A stretch of 64,000 bases of DNA, taken from contig JAGGNK010008337.1 of the NCBI GenBank assembly GCA_017590115.1, positions 7,369,609-7,433,608 of the forward strand. Direction: 5' to 3'. Each line of letters opens with the position of its first letter. The first letter of the stretch is position 1. Positions 27,734-38,559 of this stretch are shown in pieces. The position numbers were made by a program, and so were the translations under genes. The DNA is from Montifringilla adamsi. Lineage: Eukaryota; Chordata; Aves; Passeriformes; Passeridae. Under the pieces are notes generated by a model that was not told where the DNA came from, did no database searches, and saw nothing but the letters and a program-made list of their open reading frames with translations.

Positions 27734-30700
27734 GCAGATTTGTGATGTAATAGCAACACAAAACAAATCATGTAACAAGCCAGGAATAAAAAAAAAAGAA
27801 GCACAGAACACTCATCTACTCCAAATCCAGCAACTTCACAGAGCTCTGTGCCAAACACTTTTAAAAACACATTGTATTAGTCACTCCTCCATGAAAACAG
27901 CTGTCAAAACCTGTGTCCCACCTCCATAAAACACTGCAAACCAAAACACTCATGACACACACAGGTAGGTCAGAGGACACACCATTTCTGGCATCTGAAA
28001 CAATGACATATTTAACCACACAGATTAATTCCAGTGCAGGAAAAGTCACAGGACACACTGGGCTGTTCTGTGATGCAAGCTGGCCAGTCTGGTACCCTAC
28101 AACACATTACTACAATGGCAAATTCAGAGGCATTTTAGCACATCACAGGCAGGGTTGACATCTCCTTTATGCTCCAATTCCAGAATGTGCTCTTCAGCCA
28201 TCTACCTGCAGGACAAGCAAAAAGCAAACCAAACCATCCCAAACTAGGAATTTCAGACCACACAACACAATAGTGTGCCTATTTATCACTTTCAAAATCT
28301 GCTCTGTCTTCCTACATATTTGCTGTTACAATGTAGAGGCTTCCTTGTTACATCTTCTAAATATCACCAGAGTAAATGATATGTTTTTGTTAGTCCAACT
28401 TAATCCTTGCAGTGAGTGACAATGCACAAAGATGGTGGAGAAATTCCCCTGTATAGCCAACTCTCAAGGGAGGGTAGGGAGAGGATAAGGTACCATCTGA
28501 CTGCTCCTAAATGGAGAGCTGAGGCACACCATGATCCTCCCAAATCCACCCGTTATTTCTGATTGCACAGCCCCACGACAAATCACTTCCAACACAGAAG
28601 TTTTTAGCTCCTTTTTGCCTTGATTTACCACAAACCATCACTCAAGTCCTTACTGAATTCAAGGGGAAGCTACAAAAGACACATGGCTTTGGGTGTGGAT
28701 GGAAACCAAATGAACAAGACCATCCATTTGAGCAGCATCCTACTATTAAATTCATTAGGTGTAATGCCACACCACACCTTTGCAGAAGGGCAGCCCTTCC
28801 CAACTCACCACCAGCTCTGGGTCGGTACACACTCCTGCTGCATGGGAATGACCTTCACTCATCACATCCAGGTGACTGCCAGGACACACAGCACTGCAGA
28901 CAACTAAAACAGCCACCAACCATGCCAAAGATGGCCAGCACGAAATGCCTGTGCTTGGTGATCACACCTATTTGGCAACACCTGATATTATTATTATTAT
29001 TATTCAAAGCCACTAAGGAGGAGCTTTGTCCTACTTCTTCTGGGCTGCAACACACAGGAAGCCATGAGTAACTAAAGCAGCACCCATTCAGTTTGTACAG
29101 AGGACGCACTGAGCATTTGCAACAAAACAGATGGATCTTTGTTGTTATTTTGCAGGTTAAAAGGGATCAGTGGGGCTAGTCCAACATGAGAAATGATGAA
29201 TGGCCAGACAGTCTCAGTCAACCACTTTACAGTAACAGGATATGTAAAACTACAGCAGAACTGGGAAGGAGAAATCTTGTCCCCTTCAGTCAGCCCACGA
29301 GCCCAAGCAACCTGCTTGATCCAACCTTTGCTCCTGTGATGTGGAGCTCTCCACACTTTAACTTGCATCCCAAACATTCAGGCACTCTACCAGACGCTGC
29401 AGAAGGGTGGCAGATTGTAGAGCTGATCGCTGTCTGACAGGTTTTATTTAAGTGCTGCTCGCTCCCCACAGCTCTTTCCAGGCAATAGCAGGCTCTGTGC
29501 AGACACACCAGCTGAGAAGTGAAGGGAGAACAGTTCAGCAGGGCAAGGCAGCAGAGCTTGCTGGGTGGCTTTTGGCTTTACAGGTTGTCACCAAAGTCAT
29601 GACAGTGAACAGTGTTGTACAGAATAGTGGTTGCTTAGGTGATGTCACACCTATTTTAAATGAATTAAACAGAGCAGAGTTTAAACAAATAACATTCATA
29701 CTATGCCAGGCTCTTCTTGCTTCAAGAGCTTCAGAAGCTGTCCCTTTCAGCCTGGTGCTACTTGGCTGCTCATTCAGCTTCCCTGGAGGTAGAAAACCTT
29801 CTCTTAGCCAACACAGCTAAATACTATTTGCAAGAGAAGTACTCTAAATAACAATGTTTTTTGTGCAACACTGGTAAATCACTCTGAGAAGGGCCTTGTG
29901 GGCAAGACCTACGGACAGCACAGAGGCACAAGAGTGCAGAGGCAAGAAGCACAGAGTGCTGCATCCATGGCTTCCCTGCACAGACCTTTCCTTGCAGCAG
30001 AAGGTGTTCTCAAAAGGCTGGAAGATGCAGCGTGGAGAGGCTACAGGACAGCAACACTCTTCAGGAACACAGCCTGGACACAAGCCATGGCAGAGTCCCT
30101 CTGCCACCCTGGTATTTCACAGGAGAGCTCCCTGCCATTTTCCTGGGAGGTCTGGTTCATTTTGCCTGGTCCCTTGCACTCTGCCTTTCATGACTCAGTG
30201 ACACCTCCCTCACTCTGCTACAGCCAGAAATTCCCTGCTATGGAATGAGCTTCTCCCGAACACTTCATTACGTACACAGTTGTACTACAGCCGAGACCAG
30301 AGAAGCTCTAACAAATTCTAGGAATGCCATCCTTTAGAGGGTCTTCCCTGGCTTAGGATATCCAAAGATGGCAGGAAAGGGTTCCACTTGTCTGGAGAAG
30401 TCAGGCAGGAGCTAATAATCACTGCTCTGTGTGATTCAGATACTGACCTAGGTAAGATTCTGCATCCAGGACAGCAAATACTCATTGAGACAGCAGAGTG
30501 AAAAAAGATCTGTGCACACTCCCCACCCAAAAAAAAAAAAAAAAAAAAAGAGAAAGTGCACTAGACAAGCCACCTCAGGCAACAGGGAAATGAGCAAGTT
30601 ATAACTGTGCACAGGTAGGACAGAAACAGCTGAGTAAGAGACCCAGCTACAGGGAGTAAAAGCCCTCCTCTAAATTCATATTATTTGCTAGCCTAGCCAA

Positions 30701-33700
30701 GTTGCACAACTTCAGCTTTGTTCAGCAAAACTGAGGAATGGGAGGGTGAGATTCCTGTATCTTGCTGAAGAGGCTTGTGGCTACTGAAATTCAGGAAGGG
30801 GACAGTCACCTTAGAGAAGGTCAAGCCTCCACACCTTGAGAATGCAAGAAGGATAAACTACAGCAGTGCTTATGTGGAGCCTTCCAGCTCCGTGTTCACA
30901 CACTCACAGGCTGCTGCTACACTGGAGCTACTTGGTTTGGTGCAGAACAGAGCTCAAATACATTAAATAAATAGAAAAAAAAAAAAGAAAGAGGATTTTA
31001 CTCTTTTAAATAACAGAAGGAAAATTAAGTAAGCAAAAATACACAATTCCAGAGACTCTCCATTAGACTTCAACTGAAATAAACAATGGGATTTAACACC
31101 CTAATGAAACGAGGAAAACCAGTAATCTAAACTTATATCTAAATTGCTCCTTAAGTAGTTAAGTTTCACAAAACAGAAGTATCAAATGACAAGGAAAATC
31201 TCCTAACTTATTCAACAAAAAACCAAAACGAACCCCACATACTGCTTCTTATCCGAGATACATCTTAAACAGTGAAACAAGAATATTTATTTTATATATT
31301 TTAAGGATTTGTGAAGAAGCATCTCTTTCAGGGCCCATTCTCAAGCATGGAACACAATTAATTACCACCAGCGTTCTTCCCCCATCAGTGATTAACTCTA
31401 CAAATCATTTAAATGCTGATGTTGGATATGACAGACCTGTATTCCAGCTGCACCACAATGTACCAGTTGGTTTGACCCTACAGGTCCTCCACATCCCAGG
31501 CTGAGCTCACTGCATGACCTCTAACAAATGGCTTGACCTCCCTGCAGCTTCTGCTCACTTTATTCCAAGTTATGATGCATAGCAGTTTGCATTTTACAGA
31601 TCAAATGTTTGATACAGAATAACTTAATCATGTCAGAACCTTTAAAGTCCTCTTCTTGTCAATTCTGTGGGAACATGTCCATGTTTTTACATGAGTTTGG
31701 GTATTATAACCCAGGTACACTGCAGATAAAAGCTTTTAAGAATCAATTTTATTATCAAAAGAACCACACAGAATAAATGATAACTGCAGTACAAGCCTGA
31801 TTTTAAAATGTCTATGCTTTACTTTGCAGAAGCATGAAATAAACATATAAATAGGGTTTTTAAAAAACACAAAACCCTAGACAAATGCACAAAGTTTTCC
31901 CCTAATCTTCCTTTTTAAAATAAACACCAGTAAAAGGTAGGGCACTGCACACAGCAATCTATCAAAGGCTCATATCAGATTAAGACCAGGAAGCATCACA
32001 GTAGTATAGAATAAATTTGTACAGAAATTACATTACCAGCTCAGTAAAAAAAATTCTTGGTATTAACACCACAGAAACAAAACCCAAAGGGTTTCATCCT
32101 TAAGACACCAGCGAGTTCAACATCCACACAACACCACTCCTCTGGTGAAATACCCAATGAGTACAGTGCATGACTAACCCTAAACATTCAGTAAGATCCT
32201 GAGTATTAATGATTAACTAAATGCAAACAGCAAAAGCAGAAGACAACTTTGTGCCCTTTAACACAGAGTCACAGTCGCTGTTCTGTCCCCAGCTCACTGT
32301 TCCCTCTCCGTGAACATTTATCCCAAACTGCAGCAAGTTTTAAACAACATTTCAGATCTTTCATGTTCTACAGAAAAGTCTGAAACCTCTAAACCAGTTA
32401 AGCAGTAGTGACTAAGATAATTAAGTACACTTCACATGATGTCCAGGATTTCTGGTGACCTTTACTCACAGTATCATCCCACTGTTTGGGAACTGAAGAT
32501 CAAAAAGACTTTGCCTGACTCACAAGTGACTAAGCTGACAGAAACCAGGCCCCGAGATAATAAAACTGAGAGCAAAGAGAAGTTTTATCTGCTCGTCACC
32601 TCCTGACTAGGAGCATCCTCCAGTTTCCAGAGCACTGAGTACCTTTTACATTTCACAAGACTGTGAAAGCCCAGACATTAAAAGGATCTTGGCTGTTCCT
32701 TTGATGTCAGTGGGCACATGCAGAAGGAAGCAAGAAGTCCTCCTTCAGCTGTGCCACCAAGCCATAGGAGGCAGCTCCAGCCAGTCTTGTCAGGGTCACT
32801 TGACTCCTTCTCCAGGGAGGCTGTGTGGCAGCAAGGCACGACTGTGTGTGTAATTAAACCAACTCCATAACACACACAGTGGGAGAGAAAGCAGTCCCCA
32901 AGGCAGGCTGCTGACAAGGACAGAGGCCAGGCAAACGGAGCACTTTCAAGACTGTTTCTCCATCGATAATTTGAAAGGAATGCTAGGCACACTGCCATGC
33001 CTCTAGTTTGTTCTGTGGAAATAACCTTTATACCTGCCTCTTTTAAAGTCCAACTGACTTGCATGTAAATTAATCCCACAAAGCAGATCTGCTCACCAAA
33101 AAAGCAAAGATCCCAGCTGACAACACTAGGAAGGAGAAGACAAAACAAAATTCCGTGATTTATCCATCCATCCCAAACGTCATGACAGCATATGAGCCCT
33201 CAAAAGTGTAAATGCAAGAGCCCCATGAGGCACTCAGCCCCTGAACTGTTCAATAGATCAGAAGAGGCATAATTAACTATTCCCATGGTCTCCACAGCTT
33301 GGTCTGGTATGAATTTGTAATATTGCCCTTCCCCCATGTCTGATAAAAGCCACACAAAGAAACAAAGATATTAACACACTGCTATGTAATATAACACAAA
33401 TTGCAGGTAGAGTGCTATGGTATTAAAGAAGACATAGGAGAAAGTAAATGCATTTAAAACTACTCCTGGAACAATTATTCACTGAACAGAAAAAAAAAAA
33501 GTAAAAAATATCTTTTTGTAACAGCATGAAGCAAAGGGAGGAGGAAAAGAAAAAGAGCACTCTGGGAACCTCAAGGCAGTGTTTTCTATTTTGCATAACA
33601 ACAGGTCAGAGTCTGTAAGAGAAGCACAAGAGGTTTGAGAAGTTTAGAACTAAGACAGCACAGCAAAACAATCACCTAAGCTTTATTTAGCATTCTAGAC

Positions 33701-36700
33701 AGAATACTTAAACATCGAGTACCACATTAAAGTGTTTGAATATAGTATTAAAACTTTTAAATTATTAACATTAAGTGGATATTCAGTTAAAAGAACACTT
33801 AATAAACTAAATCCTCCAATTAGATGAAGATATGCAGCATACTCTTTGAAGAGCTCAGTCTGAAACCCCATTCCTGCACTGAAATCCATGAAAGGGGCCA
33901 AGGAAAACAGTGTTAATGACTGATAAACCTGATCAGAGATAAATAATTAAAATACCACAGGAACAGCACTGAGATCCTACAGCTCACTTATTCCTCTCAT
34001 AAACTCTGCTGGGGGTCAGTTTGTTTATAAACTTACAGCTGCTTATCTCACAAAGCACAAGAGATTCACTTCTGCTAAAAGTTCTTTAGTTAAACTACCA
34101 GAGAAGTGCTTCCTACAAAAATTCCCAGAGACGGACTACCTCAGTAACTCAGAATGCATACAGCAGCTCTAATTAACTACAAAACAGCTTTAACTGTAGG
34201 GTTTTTTTAAAGGTGAAACATAGACATATCCACAAACTAGTGAGACTTCTGCAATGAAAATATGTACTTGAAGTGCTCACTGGATGTGGCAACTCCAAGA
34301 TCCCTTGGGACAAGATGTTAGACTTTAGAAGGAAAGCACTACTCCTTGTGGTATCAAAGTTGCAGCGTTACACTTGGAAGCTTAACTTGATTAGAAAAGA
34401 ACACATGGTTATCAAGAACTTGGGTGTCACACATTTCAGTCATTTCTGATGATAGAAGGCAAAACTTAATAAGGAAATCAAGTGCTCTCCAGTTTGCCAA
34501 GTTAGTCCCTAAAAATACAGCTGTGGGTCTGGATCCATCCCAATTTCAAGAGACCCCAGGAACCAATGCACATAATTCAAATTGAAAAATTAACAATTAT
34601 CTAGATCAAGGAGGGTTGATCTAAAGTTCTCTGGGTATTAAAGAGTAGCTCAATCTACCACATCCCACATTCTGACAGGGAAAAAAAAAAAACAACCCCC
34701 AAACATTTATCCAGCATGCATAATGACCCAAATTATTTCTCAATACATGCTCCTTTTAGGGTAATAATGTAAAATAAAAGGAGAGATACCAATTATGCTG
34801 TGGAAAAATATGCTATTTTAGAAAGTGTTTCCAGCTCCTTTTCACTGCTTAACAGTACCAGTCACACTCCCACAAGCCTTCACTGATGAAAGGTGAGACA
34901 ACCTCACGCAGCTTGCCAGCATTAACCCTGTTATTACCTTCATCAGTACAGCTACACACAAATTACTTCTCAGTACACCCTCGTGCAGACTTTCAATCCC
35001 ATTGTCCTGACACATGGTTACAGCAGCAGTTTAGCTACTATCTGTCATTACCACAAGGAAAACACTCCCATTTCAGGGTAGTCTCCCAAGAGCATGAGTA
35101 GTTATGCTGCTACAGCAATTTCCCAGCTTTTCCCTGGCAGCTGCTCAGAGGTGAATTCCTGGCTGGGCTCACATTGCTTGTATTTCCCACTTGGGGAACA
35201 AACTGTGTTGTTTAATCCTTTGCCCACGCTCTCTTCTGGAGCACAGGAGATGGACCTGGAGCTGAGAGTTAAAAATCATATACAGATGATTTTATTTGTA
35301 GGGTGGGGAAAAGAAGGAGACACCTTAAACTTTAAGAAACAAAACATTTTGTAGATGGTTTAGGGCCAGCCTACTACTTCTCATTCAAACAATGAAGAAA
35401 AAGATACTGAAGTTATGAACACTGCACTACTGAAAAAATAAAAGAGCCTTCATGTCCTGTTCCCTCCCTTCTTCAAACCATCCTTCTCTGCCCATCTCAA
35501 ACTTTTAATTTTTTTGTGAAAAGAGAAAGGAGATTTTTTTTTATTATTAACTAAAAGACAATGAGGAAATCTGGAGAAAAGCTTTTTTAAGCTGAATTAG
35601 AAGTTCTAATACTCAAAACACTTACATTTTATTCCTTAAGCCACTTTCAACCCTCACAATCCTTTCATTATTCGAAGTAAACACAATGTGAAAAGGCCGT
35701 ATTCATCTCTTTATTTACGTGTTAAAAACCAGAATCCCTAATGAGTTGAGTCATCAACCAAAGAGAAGTCTGAGCCACCGGGGCAATGCATACTCTGGAA
35801 CTTGTCACCTGCAAATGCTGATGGGATAAGACTGCTGATGGGATAAGACTGTTTTCTCCTTTATTTGAACTCAGTGACAAGAAACTCACCAGCAACAGCA
35901 TCTCTTGAAGATTTCACTGATATATGAGGGCGCTTTCCTAGCTCCGTTTTGACATGGATTGAATCAACACCTTATTATATTTACTGCTTGTTTTTCTAAG
36001 TTTTTACAGGCAGACAACACCACTGTTGCACAAGATACTGGCTATTTAATCTAGTTGGGCTCATATTCTGTCTGTTCCTCCCTCATTAGCTAGAGCAATC
36101 GTCACCCAGCCTTCTCTAGTGTTCTGCGAGATCAAATTATCACTCATTATTTCCTCCTAATTGCAGAGGAAGAACCTCACACCTACAGCAAAACAAGCTT
36201 CCCTGAAACACCCACATCCTTCCAGCATGGATTCCCAGTTTCACCTTTCAGTACAGCTCCTTTCTGGATTGCTTCAGTCAGTTCCTTGAAGAGTTAAACT
36301 AGAAATAATCTTTAATACAAGAATGCTGTTGAAAGAACCACCTATGCGTGCAAAGCTACTCGGTAAGACAGGCCACATCGCCCGGGGGAGGATGGCAGAG
36401 AGAACACTTGAAAGCACCCTCAGCTTGGACTAAATAAGTATTAAGCTTGTCAGGATTTTCTGTACATACTCCACAGTCTATCAGAACAACAGAATATGGA
36501 TTTCACGGGGCATCCCTGCCACTAAACCCAGGTATTCAGTGGCAGGTGTACCTTCAAAGGAAACTATTTTACGTCACCGCTTTCGCATATATTGTGCTGG
36601 AAACTAAGGCAAAGCGGCTGGGCTTTGCTTTCATCCAACTGCAACTGACAAAAACGGCGCAGTTTTAAAATTCATGGTAAAACTCCTTAGAGGAGGCGGT

Positions 36701-37429
36701 GCTCCGTGTGCCCTTTGAAAGTGTTAGAACAGAGACACCTCCCAGAGCCGGGCAGGTTTAGCACACACCGCCGCCAACAGCTCCCGAAACTCTGCCGGCC
36801 GAGGTCGGGAATACCTGCCCCGAGAGCTCGCAGGCACCGTGACCCGCAAACAAGGCGGACACCATCTTCCTCCGGGAGCCCGGGCACTGCACGGCACAGC
36901 CACCCGCACCCCGCGGAACCGGCACGGCGCAAAACAACTTTAAGAACTTCGTACCATTAAAAACAACAACAACAAAACAACAACCAAACCAACCAAAAAA
37001 ATAGAGGAAGAAAGCAGGATCCATACGAAGCGCCCATTTAGCCCGCGGGAGGGCGGGGAAGCCTCATTCCCCAGCAGTGGGGCGAAGGAAAAGCCCCGGG
37101 CGCTGCGGGCCCCCCTCCACCCCGCGCTGCTGCCGGGGCCCCGCGGCCCCCCCGGCCCTGGCCCGGCTCCAGCGGGCCCGTCTAACAAGTTGATCCCGGC
37201 GTGAAAGAGGAAGAAAAGGAAAACCTGGGAGGGGGAGGGGAAGCCCCTGCGCGGCCGCGGAGCCGGCACCGAGCGGGGGAAAGCGGACAGGGAATGCCGG
37301 AGGGAAGGAGAGTCGCCTCCCGCCCCTCTCCACGGCCGCGGGATCCATTTTCCCTCCCGCTGCCCCGCTCCAACTTTCCGCTCGCCGCGGCCCGGGACTC
37401 ACCGGCATCATCTTGGAGCCGAACCGCAT
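959..37429 (-). CDS. TP53BP2: TP53BP2 (ASPP2), 5' nine coding exons; gene continues beyond the left edge
   Basis: Nine minus-strand exons join in frame: 37429-37403, 17686-17539, 11739-11626, 10116-10037, 6389-6288, 3891-3717, 2335-2154, 1779-1615 and 1196-959. That is 1231 nt, or 410 codons plus one base. All junctions are GT-AG. The protein closely matches the human ASPP2 N-terminus: MRFGSKMMP, a ubiquitin-like/RA-type beta-grasp domain at about residues 10-95 ([14 protein letters not shown] to [10 protein letters not shown]), then a long Gln/Lys/Glu-rich helical coiled coil at about 129-331, then the start of the disordered Ser/Pro region. Known role: ASPP2 binds p53, PP1 and PAR3, promotes p53-driven apoptosis and supports cell polarity. 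Its p53-binding ankyrin repeats and SH3 domain are C-terminal and outside the window. The start at 37429 follows the human long isoform; Met7, Met8 or Met10 could also be used. Orthology is very secure. Confidence 0.96.
1615..1779 (-). CDS. TP53BP2: TP53BP2 coding exon 8 (residues 277-331)
   Basis: 165 nt, acceptor ..attcag, donor GTAAGT. Encodes [18 protein letters not shown] to [10 protein letters not shown], the end of the coiled coil. Phase 0 at both ends. Intron 7 in front of it is only 374 bp. Confidence 0.97.
2154..2335 (-). CDS. TP53BP2: TP53BP2 coding exon 7 (residues 216-276)
   Basis: 182 nt, acceptor ..ttgcag, donor GTAATG. Encodes [18 protein letters not shown] to [11 protein letters not shown]. 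Heptad-like coiled coil continues. One of the most conserved blocks with human ASPP2. It ends at phase 0. Confidence 0.97.
3717..3891 (-). CDS. TP53BP2: TP53BP2 coding exon 6 (residues 158-215)
   Basis: 175 nt, acceptor ..ctgcag, donor GTGAGT. Encodes [17 protein letters not shown] to QKRLSNGKL. This is a charged, Gln-rich coiled-coil segment matching human ASPP2. It ends at phase 1, inside a Val codon. Confidence 0.96.
6288..6389 (-). CDS. TP53BP2: TP53BP2 coding exon 5 (residues 124-157)
   Basis: 102 nt, acceptor ..gacag, donor GTGAGT, phase 0 at both ends. Encodes [20 protein letters not shown] then Gln-rich residues, the start of the coiled coil. Met129 or Met131 corresponds to the position where the shorter human isoform (1005 aa) would begin, inferred from the length difference. 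Confidence 0.96.
9427..9444 (-). other. Candidate retroviral primer-binding site
   Basis: The minus strand reads TGGTCCCTGAACTGGGGT, 8 nt inside the LTR boundary. A TGG-starting 18-mer here is where a reverse-transcriptase tRNA primer site should be. The tRNA species is not assigned. Confidence 0.5.
9453..10031 (-). repeat. 5' LTR of the intron 4 endogenous retrovirus
   Basis: About 579 bp. The plus strand starts TGTAGC at 9453 and ends near CCAGCA at 10031, consistent with TG..CA termini. Internal blocks such as GGAATATCCCTTTGGTCA and TTTGGGTCAGCTG match a common avian LTR as I remember it. A sense-strand AATAAA lies at 9630-9625. The 5' edge abuts the exon 4 splice donor. Confidence 0.82.
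10037..10116 (-). CDS. TP53BP2: TP53BP2 coding exon 4 (residues 97-123)
   Basis: 80 nt, acceptor ..ctctag, donor GTAAGT (complement of 10031-10036). Encodes [20 protein letters not shown] then DRRIENG, the linker between the ubiquitin-like domain and the coiled coil. It ends at phase 0. A retroviral LTR edge falls at about +6 of the following intron. Confidence 0.94.
10117..11625 (-). other. TP53BP2 intron 3
   Basis: 1509 bp of AT-rich sequence. I recognised no coding exon or mobile element. Confidence 0.75.
11626..11739 (-). CDS. TP53BP2: TP53BP2 coding exon 3 (residues 59-96)
   Basis: 114 nt, acceptor ..ttttcag, donor GTAGGT. Encodes [18 protein letters not shown] through [10 protein letters not shown], the second half of the beta-grasp domain. 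The last residues (SPCREA) differ from human. It ends at phase 1. Confidence 0.95.
14620..15757 (+). mobile_element. CR1 LINE 3' fragment, interrupted by a solo LTR
   Basis: Two collinear plus-orientation pieces of CR1, about 14620-14941 and 15361-15757. The first has the usual run from GCTGGGGGCAGAGTGGCTGG through GAGGCCACACCTCGAGG to GAGTCCAGAGAAGGGTCAT. The second resumes with GAGGAGCAGCTGAGG and continues through GGAGACCTTATCACTCT, AATTTCTTCACT and CTGGAAATGTTCAA. They read continuously once the inserted LTR is removed. CR1 is the dominant bird retrotransposon, and this copy is 5'-truncated and mutated. Confidence 0.88.
14942..15354 (+). mobile_element. Solo LTR nested inside CR1
   Basis: About 413 bp starting TGTGGTGTCC and carrying AATAAA at 15280-15285 near its 3' end. 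The flanks are GGTCAT (14936-14941) and GGCCAT (15355-15360), a likely 6-bp target duplication with one mismatch. The LTR reads antisense to TP53BP2. No internal retroviral sequence is present. The 3' terminus is slightly eroded (no clean CA), so that end is uncertain by a few bases. Confidence 0.78.
17539..17686 (-). CDS. TP53BP2: TP53BP2 coding exon 2 (residues 10-58)
   Basis: 148 nt, acceptor ..ctgcag/ATG, donor GTAGGT. Encodes [20 protein letters not shown] and on to EVWCGS, the first half of the N-terminal ubiquitin-like fold. It is nearly identical to human ASPP2. It ends at phase 1, and the split Glu codon is completed by exon 3. Confidence 0.96.
22735..22870 (+). repeat. MIR-like SINE relic
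   Basis: Contains TTACAGGCAGGGAAACTGAGGCACA, the hallmark MIR segment, preceded by a diverged core (GTCATGACACAAGCAAGCAG). It is an old amniote-wide element; the boundaries are soft. Confidence 0.65.
24992..26077 (-). mobile_element. Solo LTR, about 1.1 kb, in TP53BP2 intron 1
   Basis: The plus strand starts TGTTGTGGGTTGACCCTGG and ends ACAAACCCAATACA, giving TG..CA ends. The interior shows degenerate direct repeats built on CTGCTCCAG..GGGTCTCC..CACAGG from about 25380 to 25700, typical of a well-known avian LTR. By comparison with the termini of the intron 4 element, the sense strand is minus, the same as TP53BP2. The short predicted frames inside it are repeat sequence, not genes. No internal proviral sequence flanks it. 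Confidence 0.78.
27684..27728 (+). repeat. Homopolymer A45 tract
   Basis: 45 consecutive A in the plus strand (T45 in the TP53BP2 sense). No processed insertion with flanking duplications is recognisable beside it. Confidence 0.95.
28987..29004 (+). repeat. (ATT)6 microsatellite
   Basis: Six perfect ATT units in TP53BP2 intron 1. Confidence 0.9.
30529..30549 (+). repeat. A21 tract
   Basis: 21 consecutive A in TP53BP2 intron 1. Confidence 0.9.
31430..31610 (+). repeat. Possible MIR-like SINE relic
   Basis: The segment GCATGACCTCTAACAAATGG..TTGACCTCCCTGCAGCTTCTG resembles the MIR core (tgaccttgggcaagtcacttaacctctctg). Divergence is high, so this is tentative. Confidence 0.4.
32435..32560 (+). 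repeat. Possible MIR-like SINE relic
   Basis: GGGAACTGAAGATCAAAAAG..TTGCCTGACTCACAAGTGAC..CTGACAGAAACCAGG follows the order of the MIR 3' half (gaaactgaggcacagag..cttgcccaaggtcacacag..agagcc). Tentative. Confidence 0.4.
35818..35851 (+). repeat. Perfect tandem duplication of a 17-mer
   Basis: CTGATGGGATAAGACTG occurs twice with no spacer, in TP53BP2 intron 1. Probably recent replication slippage. Confidence 0.95.
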
Positions 37430-37880
37430 GGGGGCGGCCGGTGCCGGCGCCGCCACCCGGAGCGGGGAGCGGCGGCCCGGGGGGCGGAGGGGCTGCGCTG
37501 CCGCCGGGACGACCTGTTGCGGGAGGCACCCGGCTCGGCCCAGCCTCGCCGCCCGCCCTCCGCTTTGTTCCCACCGGGAGCCGCTCTCCCACCGCCGCCT
37601 CCACCCCCGACTCCGCTCCGAAACTAACCCCGGCCCGGCGAGGAGGAGCCGCCGCGCCCCGCCCGCCGCCCACCCCCGGGAGGGGCCGGCCCACCCCCTG
37701 CCCCCGCCGGGGCTGCCGGTCCGGAGCTCCACGAGGGAGGTCGGAGCTGCCGGGGCTCGGCTCTCAGCGGGAACTGTGACAATACGAGGTCCGTGGGTGT
37801 CCCTACGGGTCACCTCCTCCTGCGCGCCGCTCCGAAACGCGCGGGTTTCGGGGCCCCACGGAGAGCAGGGACACACGCAG
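36690..37880 (-). promoter_or_regulatory. TP53BP2 CpG-island promoter region
   Basis: Dense CpG and very high GC, strongest at 36890-37870, spanning coding exon 1 (37403-37429), with no TATA box near it. It is typical of a broad housekeeping-type promoter. Transcription should run leftward, with the 5' UTR immediately above 37429. The exact start site cannot be read from sequence. Confidence 0.85.
37403..37429 (-). CDS. TP53BP2: TP53BP2 coding exon 1 (residues 1-9)
   Basis: Encodes MRFGSKMMP, then donor GTGAGT (complement of 37397-37402). It lies inside a dense CpG island. The first ATG has a poor context (C at -3, C at +4), while Met7 and Met8 follow immediately, with A at -3. Leaky initiation giving the MMPMFL form is therefore plausible. 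The phase at the junction is 0. Confidence 0.93.
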
Positions 37881-38482
37881 CACGGTTTTCCCTGGATCGG
37901 CAGCGCGGGTGGAAGCCACCGGCCAAGGTCACAGCAGAGCTTCCCCTAGCCTGATCTGCCGTCCCTACTGCCTCAGACGGACCGTCCTACAGATGCCTTT
38001 TAGCTCCTCGTGTACGCAGTCAATGGAGCATCCCTGCCCCAGGCACGTTTTTGTTTCTTTTTTTTTTGTTGTTATTTTTGGTTGGTCCTGGTGAGTCGAT
38101 CAAGTCACACCTCACTGAGATGACAAAGTCTTGGTTGGGCTGTCCAAAAAACATACCCATGAATCTTTTGCATCCACTTAAGAGGTGGAGGGAAAAAGTT
38201 CTCCCTTCTTTGGAGCAGTGTGCAGGACACCCACGTCAAACCCAGGCGCTTGGCTAGCAGCACTTCAGAAGCTCACGCAAGGCTTGGAAAAAAAGTGTAT
38301 TCAATCGGCACCGTTACAGGGCTCTCTCGCCAGGAAAACCAGCCCCATCTGCTTTTCCTACTCGCATTAAAATCTTCGCAGTAACTAGGCAGGATAAAAG
38401 CGGAGGGGATTAGAAGTTCCAAGATGAAGGAAGAGCAAAACACGAACCTAATTTGTATACAAACATCTATTTTTCTAAAGCA

Positions 38483-38520
38483 GTAAAGAAACTTTGAGAG
38501 CATTAAAGAAGCTTTGAGAG
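38483..38520 (+). repeat. Imperfect 19-bp tandem duplication
   Basis: TAAAGAAACTTTGAGAGCA is followed directly by TTAAAGAAGCTTTGAGAGC, at the edge of the second CpG block. Confidence 0.8.
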
Positions 38521-38559
38521 CTCCTTCCCCCACGAACTCCTAGGCGGGAAGCAAGCACT

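Larger units (their letters stand above)
17687..37402 (-). other. TP53BP2 intron 1
   Basis: About 19.7 kb and very AT-rich. Recognised contents are MIR-like relics (about 22735-22870, 31430-31610 and 32435-32560), a solo LTR (24992-26077), a pure A45 tract, an ATT microsatellite and a 17-bp tandem duplication. A GC-rich coding-like patch (20385-20700) and a small CpG-containing patch (23795-23860) are unassigned. No other gene is supported. Confidence 0.75.

Noticed and set aside
29896..30248. Two overlapping frames of about 100-116 codons
   Set aside because: Low-complexity translation in an intron with no homology I recognise and no plausible splice context.
37182..37949. Several long overlapping open frames on both strands (up to 270 codons)
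   Set aside because: They lie in the TP53BP2 CpG island, where stop codons are rare. Only the 27-nt exon 1 has recognisable coding content. The in-frame upstream extension is kept as a finding, not a gene.
38088..38096. Plus-strand GGTGAGTCG donor-like site near the TP53BP2 promoter
   Set aside because: A single donor-like match without a partner acceptor or coding support is not evidence of a divergent transcript.
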